64,000 nt of DNA from Clostridia bacterium. Lineage in GTDB: Bacteria > Bacillota > Clostridia > Lachnospirales > Anaerotignaceae. The notes beneath the pieces were generated by a model that saw only the letters and a list, made by a program, of their open reading frames with translations, had not been told where the DNA came from and ran no database searches. The stretch spans positions 62,001-126,000 of the forward strand of contig JALFWW010000021.1 of the NCBI GenBank assembly GCA_022786605.1, given 5' to 3'. Every line of letters begins with the position of its first letter. Position 1 is the first letter of the stretch. This document shows positions 27,050 through 35,194 of this stretch, piece by piece. The position numbers were made by a program, and so were the translations under genes.

Positions 27050-29452
27050 TTATTTGCTGCCGTTCAGTGTAGCTGTTTTTGTAGCCTGATCCCATGTGAT
27101 ATCTGTTACGCCCAGAGCGTTGCCCAGATCTCTCATGCCCAGGAACATTCTGTTGTCTTTGATTTCAACAGCTGCTGTAGCGGGGATCATCGCGCCATTT
27201 ACATACATCACTTTCTGACCGTATGTCATGTTGATGATCTTGGAACCGTACATGATTGTAGCTGTTCTTGTGTTCTGATCCCACAGAACGTTGTTTGTGT
27301 TGATACCCAGAGCCACTGCTACTGCTCTCAGAGGCAGCATTGTGTAGCCATTTGCGTTTACATAAGCGGGTACATCGATTTCCACTTTGTTTTCGCCGGA
27401 GATGAGGTATTTTTCACCAACGGGAACAACAACTTTTGTTGTGAAGGAATCTGTATCCTGAGAACCAGCTGTGATGATGTTTACAAAACCAGCTTTTGCT
27501 TTTGTGCTGTAGAAGTCATCGTTGATGTCAGCTACTACACGTTTTGTTGTGGATTTGCCCAGAATATCCTGAGACAGGAAACCAGCGTCTTTCGCAGGGT
27601 CGCTCTTCTTAGTTACTGTTTCTCTCTTGCCGTCTTCTGCGCCCAGCAGTGCGGGGGAGAATACATCCAGGTCATAAGCGCCTGCGGGCAGGTTTCTGTT
27701 CATGAACAGTGTCAGACCGGAAATGGTTACTTCCGCGGGTTTGTCATCGCTCTTAGAGTCTACTTTGAAAGTAACAACGCCTTTGGATGTTTTCGCGTCT
27801 TTTACTTTCAGACCGCTCTTATCGTCTACAGTTACTTTTGCGTCGTCATCGAAATCGATCTTATCCAAAGACAGCGCGAATGTTGTGTTTTTATCCCACA
27901 GACCAGCTTCTGCTTCTTTGATCACTACATCTGTAGGAACTTTTGTGTTTCTGTAATCGATCTGCAGATCGTTCTGTTTTGCTTCAACTGTGAAAGGTTT
28001 TACGAATTTTGCAACAGTTGCTTTCTGTTCTTTCAGGGCATCGCCTGTCAGAGTCAGAACAACATCGCCTTCGAAGTTAGGGTCTGCAACCAGAACCAGA
28101 GTGAATTTCAGTTCTGCTTTATCTTTCTTGGAAGGGTCTGTTTCAGTCCAAGTTCTCTTTTTGAATGTCAGTGCTTCGTAATCGCCTTTATCGTAAGCGC
28201 CTTCGAACCATTCAGCGGGTTTTGCTACCTGCATGTTGTCTGCTGTAGGGTTCAGTACATCAGCGATGTAAACGCCCTGAGGCAGTTTGAATGTGAAGTC
28301 TTTCGCATCGTCCCAAGCGCCGGGGAATGTTTCTTTTACAGTAACTTCCAGAGCTTCGTGGTCGCTGCTGTTTGTGATACCTGTGTTTTTCACGTCAACG
28401 CCGCTGTAGATTACGGGTACGTCAGCGTCTTTTTCTACGGACATGATAACTGCGGAATCAACCACTTTCGCTACTTCTACGGAAACAGTGTCATTGCCGT
28501 CAGCGTAGATTTTCAGAGTAGCTGTAGCGCCTGCTTTAGCGGAAGCCGCTTCTACTTTCAGACCTGTGATTTTCAGCACGTCTTTGCCTGCTGCTGTGCT
28601 GTCCACTTTGATGGCGATTTCATCGTCTTCAAAGCTTTCAACAGTTGCGCTGGAAGGTTCAACTTTTACATCGCCTTTTTTGCCGGAGAATTCAAAGCCG
28701 CTGTTCAGTTTCAGTCTTACCAGACCGTCTGTTTTGATAACAGCGCCCAGAGTATCGCCTACTGCGGGTTCGATCTTCAGTTCTTTCAGTTCAACCACTT
28801 CTTCAGAAGCCACGTCAACTGTGTCTTTTACGGAAGCTTTCAGGCCTTTTGCTTCTACGGAAGCGTAAACCAGATCGTCACCGTTGGAGATTTTCACATC
28901 ATCGGATTCGATGGATACTTTTGCCTGTTTGCCTTTGGAAGTTTTGTCCATTACGGAAGTCAGACCGAATGCCAAAACGTCGCCTTTGGACATTTTACCT
29001 TCGATAACGAATTCCACTTCGTCAGAAGATGTGAATGTTACGGATTTGATTTTCGCTTCGTCATTCGCGCCAGTGAAGGCTTCATCGGAAGTGCTCTTTT
29101 TCGCGTCGATTGTTTTGGAACCTTTGTCTGTTTTCAGTGTTACTTTCAGTGTTGCATCAGTGTCAGCAGCGATAGCACTGCCAGATTTGTAGAAGTCCGC
29201 GTTGTCCAAAGACAGTGTGTATTTCACTTCTGTTTTGGAGCTAGCAGCGTAGTCAGCTGTTGTGTATGTCAGCTGTACTTCGGGACCATCCACTTTTTTG
29301 TTCTGAGTCTTTTCGATCTCATCCTGTGTGTAGTTCTTGGAACCCACAATCTTAGCTGTAGCTTTCACGTCGCCGGAAGCCGCGAATGCAGTCGCGGGAA
29401 CCAGGGATACGACCATAGCCGCAGCCATCACCATGGAAAGAAATTTCTTCAT
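27050..29452 (-). CDS. Secreted stalk-domain surface protein 2
   Basis: The 800-residue paralog of the 22660 and 30100 products. The signal peptide M-K-K-F-L-S-M-V-M-A-A-A-M-V-V-S ends in A-F-A-A. The acidic, Lys- and Thr-rich body has no cysteine that I can see, and two C-terminal copper-amine-oxidase-N-like stalk units contain G-Y-T-M-L-P-L-R-A-V and F-L-G-M-R-D-L-G-N-A-L-G. Codon choice is narrow, as in highly expressed genes. The last 190 or so bases are almost identical to those of the 30100 gene. AGGAGG precedes the ATG. Surface-layer or adhesion function is inferred only. Confidence 0.86.
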   Translation of the reverse strand: MKKFLSMVMAAAMVVSLVPATAFAASGDVKATAKIVGSKNYTQDEIEKTQNKKVDGPEVQLTYTTADYAASSKTEVKYTLSLDNADFYKSGSAIAADTDATLKVTLKTDKGSKTIDAKKSTSDEAFTGANDEAKIKSVTFTSSDEVEFVIEGKMSKGDVLAFGLTSVMDKTSKGKQAKVSIESDDVKISNGDDLVYASVEAKGLKASVKDTVDVASEEVVELKELKIEPAVGDTLGAVIKTDGLVRLKLNSGFEFSGKKGDVKVEPSSATVESFEDDEIAIKVDSTAAGKDVLKITGLKVEAASAKAGATATLKIYADGNDTVSVEVAKVVDSAVIMSVEKDADVPVIYSGVDVKNTGITNSSDHEALEVTVKETFPGAWDDAKDFTFKLPQGVYIADVLNPTADNMQVAKPAEWFEGAYDKGDYEALTFKKRTWTETDPSKKDKAELKFTLVLVADPNFEGDVVLTLTGDALKEQKATVAKFVKPFTVEAKQNDLQIDYRNTKVPTDVVIKEAEAGLWDKNTTFALSLDKIDFDDDAKVTVDDKSGLKVKDAKTSKGVVTFKVDSKSDDKPAEVTISGLTLFMNRNLPAGAYDLDVFSPALLGAEDGKRETVTKKSDPAKDAGFLSQDILGKSTTKRVVADINDDFYSTKAKAGFVNIITAGSQDTDSFTTKVVVPVGEKYLISGENKVEIDVPAYVNANGYTMLPLRAVAVALGINTNNVLWDQNTRTATIMYGSKIINMTYGQKVMYVNGAMIPATAAVEIKDNRMFLGMRDLGNALGVTDITWDQATKTATLNGSK

Positions 29453-29491
29453 GGTTCATTCCTCCTTTTGTCTCGTCTTTTCATCTCTTTT

Positions 29492-29513
29492 TCGTTTTAT
29501 AATTATACAACGA
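29492..29513 (-). promoter_or_regulatory. Palindrome in the leader of surface-protein gene 2
   Basis: TCGTT-N12-AACGA, 39 bases before the start codon. Its 22 bases are identical to the copy before gene 3. Confidence 0.65.
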
Positions 29514-29680
29514 ACCTGCCACTGGTCTGTACCGACCCTCCAGCCATCCGCCGCAGGCAAAAACAACGCCGCGGGCACTGCGGTCCATTCCCCCATTCCG
29601 CAAAGAGCCTCGGATTCCTTGGTGCGGTCTTTGTCTGTGCGAAGGGATACAGAGAAAGCACAGATTTCGTATGCAAGTTT

Positions 29681-29709
29681 ATTATACTTATGCACCACTA
29701 TTTTGGCAA
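29681..29709 (-). promoter_or_regulatory. Promoter of surface-protein gene 2
   Basis: On the minus strand TTGCCA (29709-29704) and TATAAT (29686-29681) stand 17 bp apart. The predicted leader is about 220 nt. Its first 40 bases resemble the start of the gene 3 leader. Confidence 0.78.
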
Positions 29710-29890
29710 GAGAAAATTTAGGATGTAACAGAACTGTAACCTTTTGTGCCTTTGAAAAAACATGAGGAAATGCCAGTTTTTATTGATATTCCGGCATTTT
29801 ATGACATATCACCAAAAAGGTGTCTTATAAAATTCTTACGAATTTCCTACACCAGAATGCTTATGGATTACAAAAAATACACTTATATTA

Positions 29891-29931
29891 TACAATGATA
29901 CACTTATATCATATATAAGTACACCATTGTA
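29891..29931. promoter_or_regulatory. 41-bp palindrome in the spacer upstream of surface-protein gene 2
   Basis: The two 19-base arms (TACAATG at the outer left, CATTGTA at the outer right, ACTTATAT and ATATAAGT inside) match at 16 of 19 positions around a centre at 29911. An ATACACTTATAT direct repeat lies to its left. The rest of 29710-30020 holds only a weak GAAATGCC/GGCATTT hairpin at 29768-29799. Confidence 0.55.
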
Positions 29932-30022
29932 GTATGAAGCCATGGCAGGGCAGGCAAAAAAAAGAAAAAAGGCGGGGCAAAGGAGAAGGCAACGGGCGGC
30001 AGGGCGGAACAGACAACAAAAA

Positions 30023-30052
30023 AAGACCTCCTCAAAAGAGGAGGTCTTGGAT
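30023..30052 (-). terminator. Terminator of surface-protein gene 3
   Basis: AAGACCTCCTC (30023-30033) pairs perfectly with GAGGAGGTCTT (30038-30048) around AAAA. On the minus strand a run of seven T follows. Confidence 0.9.
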
Positions 30053-30099
30053 TCTCACAAAGGTTTTACACCTGAGCAGTAAATTTGTTTTTCAACAAA

Positions 30100-32523
30100 T
30101 TATTTGCTGCCGTTCAGTGTAGCTGTCTTTGTAGCCTGATCCCATGTGATATCTGTTACGCCCAGAGCGTTGCCCAGATCTCTCATGCCCAGGAACATTC
30201 TGTTGTCTTTGATTTCAACAGCTGCTGTAGCGGGGATCATAGCGCCATTTACATACATCACTTTCTGACCGTATGTCATGTTGATGATCTTGTTACCGTA
30301 CATGATTGTAGCTGTTCTTGTAGCCTGATCCCACAGAACGTTGTCGGATTTGATACCCAGAGCTACGGATACTGCTCTCAGAGGCAGCATTGTGTAACCG
30401 TTTGCGTTGATGTAAGCGGGTACGTCGATTTCAACTTTGTTTTCGCCGGAGATGATGTATTTTTCACCAACGGGAACAACAACTTTAGTTGTGAAGGATT
30501 CTGTATCCTGAGGACCAGCTGTGATGATGTTTACGAAGCCAGCTTTTGCAACATAGCTTACGGAATCATCGTTTACGTCTGCAACTGTGTCATCTTTGTC
30601 TTTTGCAGAGTAGATTGCTTCTGTCAGATAGCCTTCTCCAGGTTTGTTAATTTTTACGTCTTCATCTTCATCATAGTTGGAAGCCAGAACGTCGATACCC
30701 AGCATTTTCTGAGAAGCAACTTTCAGGTCATAAGCACCTGCGGGCAGGCTTCTGTCCATGAACAGTGTCAGACCGGAAATTGTTACTACTGCAGGTTCGT
30801 CGCCACTCTTCTTGTCAACTTCGAAGGATACAGCGCCGTCTTTTGTTTTAACGTTTTTGATTTCCAGACCAGATTTGCTATCAACTGTTACTTTTGCATC
30901 ATCATCGAATGCGATTTTGTCCAGAGCCAGTTTCAGGTCTGTTTTCTGATCCCACAGACCAGCTTCTGCTTCTTTGATCACTACGTCTGTAGGGATATCT
31001 GTGTTTCTGTAAGCGATCTGCAGATCGTTCTGTTTAGCTTCTACTGTGAAAGGTTTTACAAATTTAGCGATTGTAACTTTCTGAGTTTCAACGCCGTCAC
31101 CTTCCATTGTCAGAACTACATCGCCTTCGAAGTTAGGGTCAGCAACCAGTGTGAAGGAGAATGTTGTTTCATATTTTTCGTCATCGCTATCCTTCATGGA
31201 TCTCTTTTCAAATACGAAAGATGTGTGTTCGCCTTCTTTGTAAGCATCCTGGAAAGCTGTATCACCCAAGAAGTCTGTGCCGTCTGTGTCTACGCCTTCA
31301 CCTTTATCGTTTGCAACATAAACGCCTTCAGGCAGTGTCAGTCTCAGTTCTTTTTTAGAATCGAAAGCACCAACAAATGTTTCTTTGATTGTTACTTCCA
31401 GAGATTTGTGATCGCTGTCATCTGTGATACCTTCGTTTTTCACGTTAACGCCGCTGTAGATTACAGGTACATCTTCATCTTCATCTACGGACATAATTAC
31501 GCCAAATTCTACCACTTTGATAGCTTCAACTGTTACAGTGTCGGAACCTGTCAGGCTAATTCTTACTGTACCAGTAGAACCAGCTTTAGCAGAAGCAGCT
31601 TCTACTTTCAGACCTGTGATTTTCCAAACATCTTTGCTCAGATCCAGAGCTTCACCGCTGCCATCGTTATCTTTTACAGGGATTACGATTTCATCATCTT
31701 CGATTTTAGCATTCTTTACTGCTACGCCATTTACTTTCAGGCTAGTTGCTGTTTCTTTTTTAGAGAACTCGTAACCACTAGGCAGTCTCAGTGTCAGTTC
31801 TGCTTTGTCAACATCAGAAATCAGTGCGCTGAAGTTGCTACCAACTGTAGGTTCAACTTTGATTTCTTTCAGTTCTTCAACTTCTTCAACTGCGATATCA
31901 ACTGTATCTTTTACAGATGCTTTGATACCTTTAGCTTCTACGGAAGCGTATACCAGATCATCGCCGTTTGCAATTTTAACATCATCGGAATCAACGGATA
32001 CTTTAGCTGTTTTGCCTTTGGATGTTTTATCCATTGTGGATTCCAGATCAATGCCCAGAGTCCAGCCTTTGTTCATTTTACCATCAACTGTGATTTCGAT
32101 TTCATCGTCATCTACACGTTTAACTTCTGCAGAAACGGAACCGTCAGCACCAAAAGTTGCGGAAGCGTCATAATCTGTTGTCTGCCAAGTCCATGTGTTT
32201 GCGGACTGGTTGTCGTCTTTGATGTACATCTTAGGTGCTTTTGTAGCGCTAAATTCAGCATTGTCCAGTGTTACTGTGTAAACAGCTTTACCACTATCAG
32301 ATGTTGCATAATCTGCAGTTGTGTAGTACAGCTGCAGTTCAGGACCTTTAACAACTTTTGCGCCTTCAGGGCGAGAAGTATCTTCAATTTCGTCCTGTGT
32401 GTAGTTTTTCGCATTAACTACTTTAGCTGTAGCTCTTACGTCATTGGATGCTGCAAATGCTGTTGCAGGAACCAGAGATACGACCATAGCCGCAGCCATT
32501 ACCATGGAAAGAAATTTTTTCAT
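30100..32523 (-). CDS. Secreted stalk-domain surface protein 3
   Basis: The 807-residue paralog closest to the 27050 product, with nearly the same signal peptide, acidic body and two C-terminal stalk units. Shared blocks include V-P-V-I-Y-S-G-V, F-V-K-P-F-T-V-E-A-K-Q-N-D-L-Q-I and L-P-A-G-A-Y-D-L. The region between about residues 50 and 300 differs much more. AAAGGAGG precedes the ATG. Secretion is by the Sec route from its signal peptide; attachment mode and function are not evident. Confidence 0.86.
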   Translation of the reverse strand: MKKFLSMVMAAAMVVSLVPATAFAASNDVRATAKVVNAKNYTQDEIEDTSRPEGAKVVKGPELQLYYTTADYATSDSGKAVYTVTLDNAEFSATKAPKMYIKDDNQSANTWTWQTTDYDASATFGADGSVSAEVKRVDDDEIEITVDGKMNKGWTLGIDLESTMDKTSKGKTAKVSVDSDDVKIANGDDLVYASVEAKGIKASVKDTVDIAVEEVEELKEIKVEPTVGSNFSALISDVDKAELTLRLPSGYEFSKKETATSLKVNGVAVKNAKIEDDEIVIPVKDNDGSGEALDLSKDVWKITGLKVEAASAKAGSTGTVRISLTGSDTVTVEAIKVVEFGVIMSVDEDEDVPVIYSGVNVKNEGITDDSDHKSLEVTIKETFVGAFDSKKELRLTLPEGVYVANDKGEGVDTDGTDFLGDTAFQDAYKEGEHTSFVFEKRSMKDSDDEKYETTFSFTLVADPNFEGDVVLTMEGDGVETQKVTIAKFVKPFTVEAKQNDLQIAYRNTDIPTDVVIKEAEAGLWDQKTDLKLALDKIAFDDDAKVTVDSKSGLEIKNVKTKDGAVSFEVDKKSGDEPAVVTISGLTLFMDRSLPAGAYDLKVASQKMLGIDVLASNYDEDEDVKINKPGEGYLTEAIYSAKDKDDTVADVNDDSVSYVAKAGFVNIITAGPQDTESFTTKVVVPVGEKYIISGENKVEIDVPAYINANGYTMLPLRAVSVALGIKSDNVLWDQATRTATIMYGNKIINMTYGQKVMYVNGAMIPATAAVEIKDNRMFLGMRDLGNALGVTDITWDQATKTATLNGSK

Positions 32524-32565
32524 GGGTTCATTCCTCCTTTAAAATTTTGTTTTTTCGTTTTGTGT

Positions 32566-32587
32566 TCGTTTTATAATTATACAACGA
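32566..32587 (-). promoter_or_regulatory. Palindrome in the leader of surface-protein gene 3
   Basis: TCGTT-N12-AACGA, 42 bases before the start codon, identical to the gene 2 copy at 29492-29513. Confidence 0.65.
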
Positions 32588-32757
32588 AGCGCATTTCGCT
32601 CTGTAATCTCTGTCGTTTCTGCCGCCCGATTGAAGCAGTTCCTTTGGGTCCGTCAGTCCCCTCTCCCCATTCCATGAGGATTCCTTCTTCGCCGCCGGCT
32701 CTCCTTCGCCCGTTTGTCAGGAACGGACAGAACGTACAGATTTACTTTGCATGACTT

Positions 32758-32786
32758 ATATTATCAGGCGGTAAACTTTTTGGCAA
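32758..32786 (-). promoter_or_regulatory. Promoter of surface-protein gene 3
   Basis: On the minus strand TTGCCA (32786-32781) and TAATAT (32763-32758) stand 17 bp apart. The predicted leader is about 228 nt. It has the same -35 element and spacing as gene 2. Confidence 0.75.
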
Positions 32787-32872
32787 GTGTTTTTTTCTAA
32801 TTGTAATATAACTGTAATTTTGGTGTAAATTAAGGGTTTTTTCATGTAATATAAGTGTTTTCTCATGTAGAG

Positions 32873-32914
32873 TTATCCACTTTTCCACAGGGTTATCCAC
32901 AATTCTGGGGATAA
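32873..32914. promoter_or_regulatory. DnaA-box cluster
   Basis: TTATCCAC followed by T at 32873, TTTTCCACA at 32881-32889, TTATCCACA at 32893-32901 and, inverted, TTATCCCCA at 32906-32914. One box is perfect and three have a single mismatch, all within 42 bp and flanked by AT-rich DNA. No dnaA, dnaN or rpmH lies nearby, so a main chromosomal origin is unlikely. Confidence 0.65.
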
Positions 32915-32961
32915 CTTTCCACAGTGTCCCGTGGACATTTCTTTTTGAGGTGTTTCGATTC

Positions 32962-33064
32962 GTGAATATATTTTACATTTTCATGCCGCATTGTGAAAAT
33001 ATTTGACATTCGCGTTTTGTGAAAATAATTCACGTTTATATCTCGTTTTGCGAATATTTTTCAC
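32962..33064. repeat. Four spaced 15-bp palindromes (iteron-like)
   Basis: Sites at 32962, 32993, 33019 and 33050 follow the form G(T/C)GAA-N5-TT(C/T/G)AC; the third, GTGAAAATAATTCAC, has perfect arms. Start-to-start distances are 31, 26 and 31 bp. They lie between the DnaA-box cluster and the putP terminator. Confidence 0.6.
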
Positions 33065-33087
33065 AGACCGTGATTTTTTTCCGCAAA

Positions 33088-33118
33088 AAAAAGCCTTTTG
33101 ACAACGCAAAAGGCTTTG
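33088..33118 (-). terminator. Terminator of the symporter gene
   Basis: AAAGCCTTTTG (33090-33100) pairs with CAAAAGGCTTT (33107-33117). On the minus strand eight T follow. Confidence 0.9.
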
Positions 33119-33128
33119 ATTTGTGACA

Positions 33129-34676
33129 TTATGCTTTTTCTTTGCAGAGTTTCCGCACCAGTTCGAATTCTTCCACGATTTCTTTTTCCGGCGCAGGGGT
33201 CAGCAGGCTGACGATGACATTCACCAGAGCGCCTGTGATGAAAGCGGGCAAGAGTTCATAGATGCCGAAGGCGCCGCCCAGAGGGGCAACGAGATATTTC
33301 CAAACGAATACCATGATGCCGCCGGCGATCATGCCTGCCAGAGCGCCGTATTTATTGGAGCGTTTCCAGAACAGGGCGAACACCACCACAGGACCGAAGG
33401 AGGCGCCGAAGCCTGCCCACGCGAAGGACACGATGGCGAATACGGAGCTGTTGGGGTCACGGGCCAGGAAAATGGCAATGACGGAAATGACACAAACGGT
33501 GACACGGGCAATGGTCATGGCTGTTTTTTCGGAGATATCCACTTTAAAGAAGCCACGAAGCAGGTTCTGGGACACGCTGGAGGACGCCGCCAGAAGCTGG
33601 GAGTCCGCTGTGGACATGGTGGCCGCAAGGATACCTGCCAGAATGATGCCGGCAACGAATGCTGCCACAACGCCCTGCTGGCTCAAGAGGTCCGCAATGC
33701 GCACGATGATGGTTTCGGATGCGGAGCCTTCCAGAAACTCGATGGCACCGGCTTTTGTCATGGCATAGCCTACGATACCGATGGTAACGGCGATGGCCAT
33801 GGAAATGACAACCCAGATGGATGCCACACGGCGGGACAGGGCAAGTTTTTCTTTATCCTCGATGGCCATGAAGCGCAGGAGGATATGGGGCATGCCGCAG
33901 TAACCCAGACCCCAAGCCATAACGGAAACGATGGTCAGGAGGCTGTAAGGCTCCGCTGTGCCGGTGGTTACGCTGTATGTTTCGGTCATGTTCAGATAAC
34001 CGGGCATGGCCTGTACGTCAGTGATGATGGTATCCCAGCCGCCGGCTACTTTCACACCGAAGAGCAGAATGATGATCAGCGCGACGGTCATAAAGATACT
34101 CTGGATCAGGTCTGTTGCGCTGGCTGCCAGAAAGCCGCCGGTGGCGGTGTAGCCAACGATGACAACGGCGGAAATGATCATAGCCCAAACATAGTCCACG
34201 CCGAACAGACTGCTAAAGAGTTTGCCGCAGGCAGCGAAGCCGGATGCTGTGTAAGGGATGAAGAATACGATAATGACGATGGCGGAAATGCACATGAGGA
34301 TGTTTTTGTGATCACGGTATCTGCGGGAGAAAAAGTCAGGGACAGTGATGGAGTTGTCTGCCACATGGGAGTAGATACGGATTCTCTTGGCGATGATGAG
34401 CCAGTTGAAATAAGTACCGATGGCAAGACCGATGGCAGTCCACGCCGCGTCCGCCACACCGGTCAGGTAAGCAACACCAGGCAGACCCATGAGGAGCCAA
34501 CTGCTCATGTCGGAGGCTTCGGCACTCATGGCTGTGACAAAGGGGCCCAGTTTTCTGCCGCCCAGATAGAAGTCGTCTACGTTGTTGTTTTTCTTGGAGC
34601 AATAGATGCCGACGCCCAGCATGGCAATGAGGTAAATGGCGATGGCAATCATGATACATACTTTTGCTGATAGCAT
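33129..34676 (-). CDS. putP: Sodium/solute symporter, PutP (sodium/proline) type
   Basis: A 515-residue member of the sodium:solute symporter family with about thirteen membrane segments. The early D-D-F-Y-L-G-G-R-K-L-G-P and S-A-E-A-S-D-M-S-S-W-L-L-M-G-L-P-G motifs are those of PutP. The S-T-A-D-S-Q-L-L segment includes conserved sodium-site residues. The substrate is probably proline, but other members carry different solutes. AAAGGA precedes the ATG. It lies downstream of tetR on the same strand, with palindromes in the 466-bp gap. Confidence 0.9.
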   Translation of the reverse strand: MLSAKVCIMIAIAIYLIAMLGVGIYCSKKNNNVDDFYLGGRKLGPFVTAMSAEASDMSSWLLMGLPGVAYLTGVADAAWTAIGLAIGTYFNWLIIAKRIRIYSHVADNSITVPDFFSRRYRDHKNILMCISAIVIIVFFIPYTASGFAACGKLFSSLFGVDYVWAMIISAVVIVGYTATGGFLAASATDLIQSIFMTVALIIILLFGVKVAGGWDTIITDVQAMPGYLNMTETYSVTTGTAEPYSLLTIVSVMAWGLGYCGMPHILLRFMAIEDKEKLALSRRVASIWVVISMAIAVTIGIVGYAMTKAGAIEFLEGSASETIIVRIADLLSQQGVVAAFVAGIILAGILAATMSTADSQLLAASSSVSQNLLRGFFKVDISEKTAMTIARVTVCVISVIAIFLARDPNSSVFAIVSFAWAGFGASFGPVVVFALFWKRSNKYGALAGMIAGGIMVFVWKYLVAPLGGAFGIYELLPAFITGALVNVIVSLLTPAPEKEIVEEFELVRKLCKEKA

Positions 34677-34818
34677 TTTCTCAAATCCTTTCTTATTTTA
34701 TAGAGAGAAAAGCATTTTTTCGGGTCAGTCCTCCCGAAACCAATCCGAAAAAAGGCTTTTCGTCTTACATCCACATGCAGTATACCACAAAATAAATTAG
34801 ACTGAAATACAGAATGAA

Positions 34819-34838
34819 GTATAGAATATAGTCTATAC
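34819..34838. promoter_or_regulatory. Palindromic operator candidate upstream of putP
   Basis: GTATAGAATATAGTCTATAC matches its own complement at nine of ten positions per arm. A second inverted repeat, TTTGATT-AGA-AATCAAA, follows at 34843-34859. A -10-like TATACT on the minus strand (34784-34779) lies between these and putP. The neighbouring TetR protein is the natural candidate to bind here. Confidence 0.5.
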
Positions 34839-35024
34839 GAATTTTGATTAGAAATCAAATTTTTACGAGAAATAAAAGGAAAATAACTAGACGAAAATAC
34901 AGATAAAATAATCGGCAAAAAATAAAATTTTGTTTTTTTTGGAGAAAAAACGGCAAAATGACAGAAAAAAAGAGAATTTCCAGCATTTGAAAATTCTCTA
35001 AAAATTCAGTCTTTTCTCTTTTGA

Positions 35025-35194
35025 AGAACGCGGAAGGGCTTGGGAAACAAAGAGTTTCCCAAATGGAATCCGCAGGCGGAATTTACTTCCGGCGAGGACA
35101 AACAGAGAGTTTCAAGGCATTTATGCCGATGGAACGAACTGTTTACTCCTCTGTCCCCTCGTCAAAGGCTTGAATGTAATGAGCCTTTGACGAC
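35025..35194 (-). repeat. R2 dispersed structured repeat, copy 1
   Basis: It begins AGAACGCGGAAGGGC and holds the hairpins TTGGGAAAC/GTTTCCCAA, GGCAT/ATGCC and ACAGAG/CTCTGT. It ends in a perfect 12-bp stem TCGTCAAAGGCT (35159-35170) with AGCCTTTGACGA (35182-35193). On the minus strand its right end encodes S-S-K-A-H-Y-I-Q-A-F-D-E-G-T-E-E and a stop, which is the end of the TetR protein. Confidence 0.8.

Noticed and set aside
22633..32754. Long open frames on the plus strand opposite the three surface-protein genes (over 800 codons each)
   Set aside because: They lack ribosome sites, give Cys/Phe-rich proteins with no known domain, and arise from the narrow codon use of the sense genes. The minus-strand products have signal peptides and stalk domains.
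32962..33064. Rex-type redox operator
   Set aside because: Rex sites have GTGAA and TTCAC separated by four bases; here all four sites have five, and no Rex-controlled fermentation gene is adjacent.
34677..35024. A small gene in the AT-rich gap between putP and R2 copy 1
   Set aside because: The frames found there have no ribosome site and AT-driven composition; promoter and operator sequences explain the stretch better.
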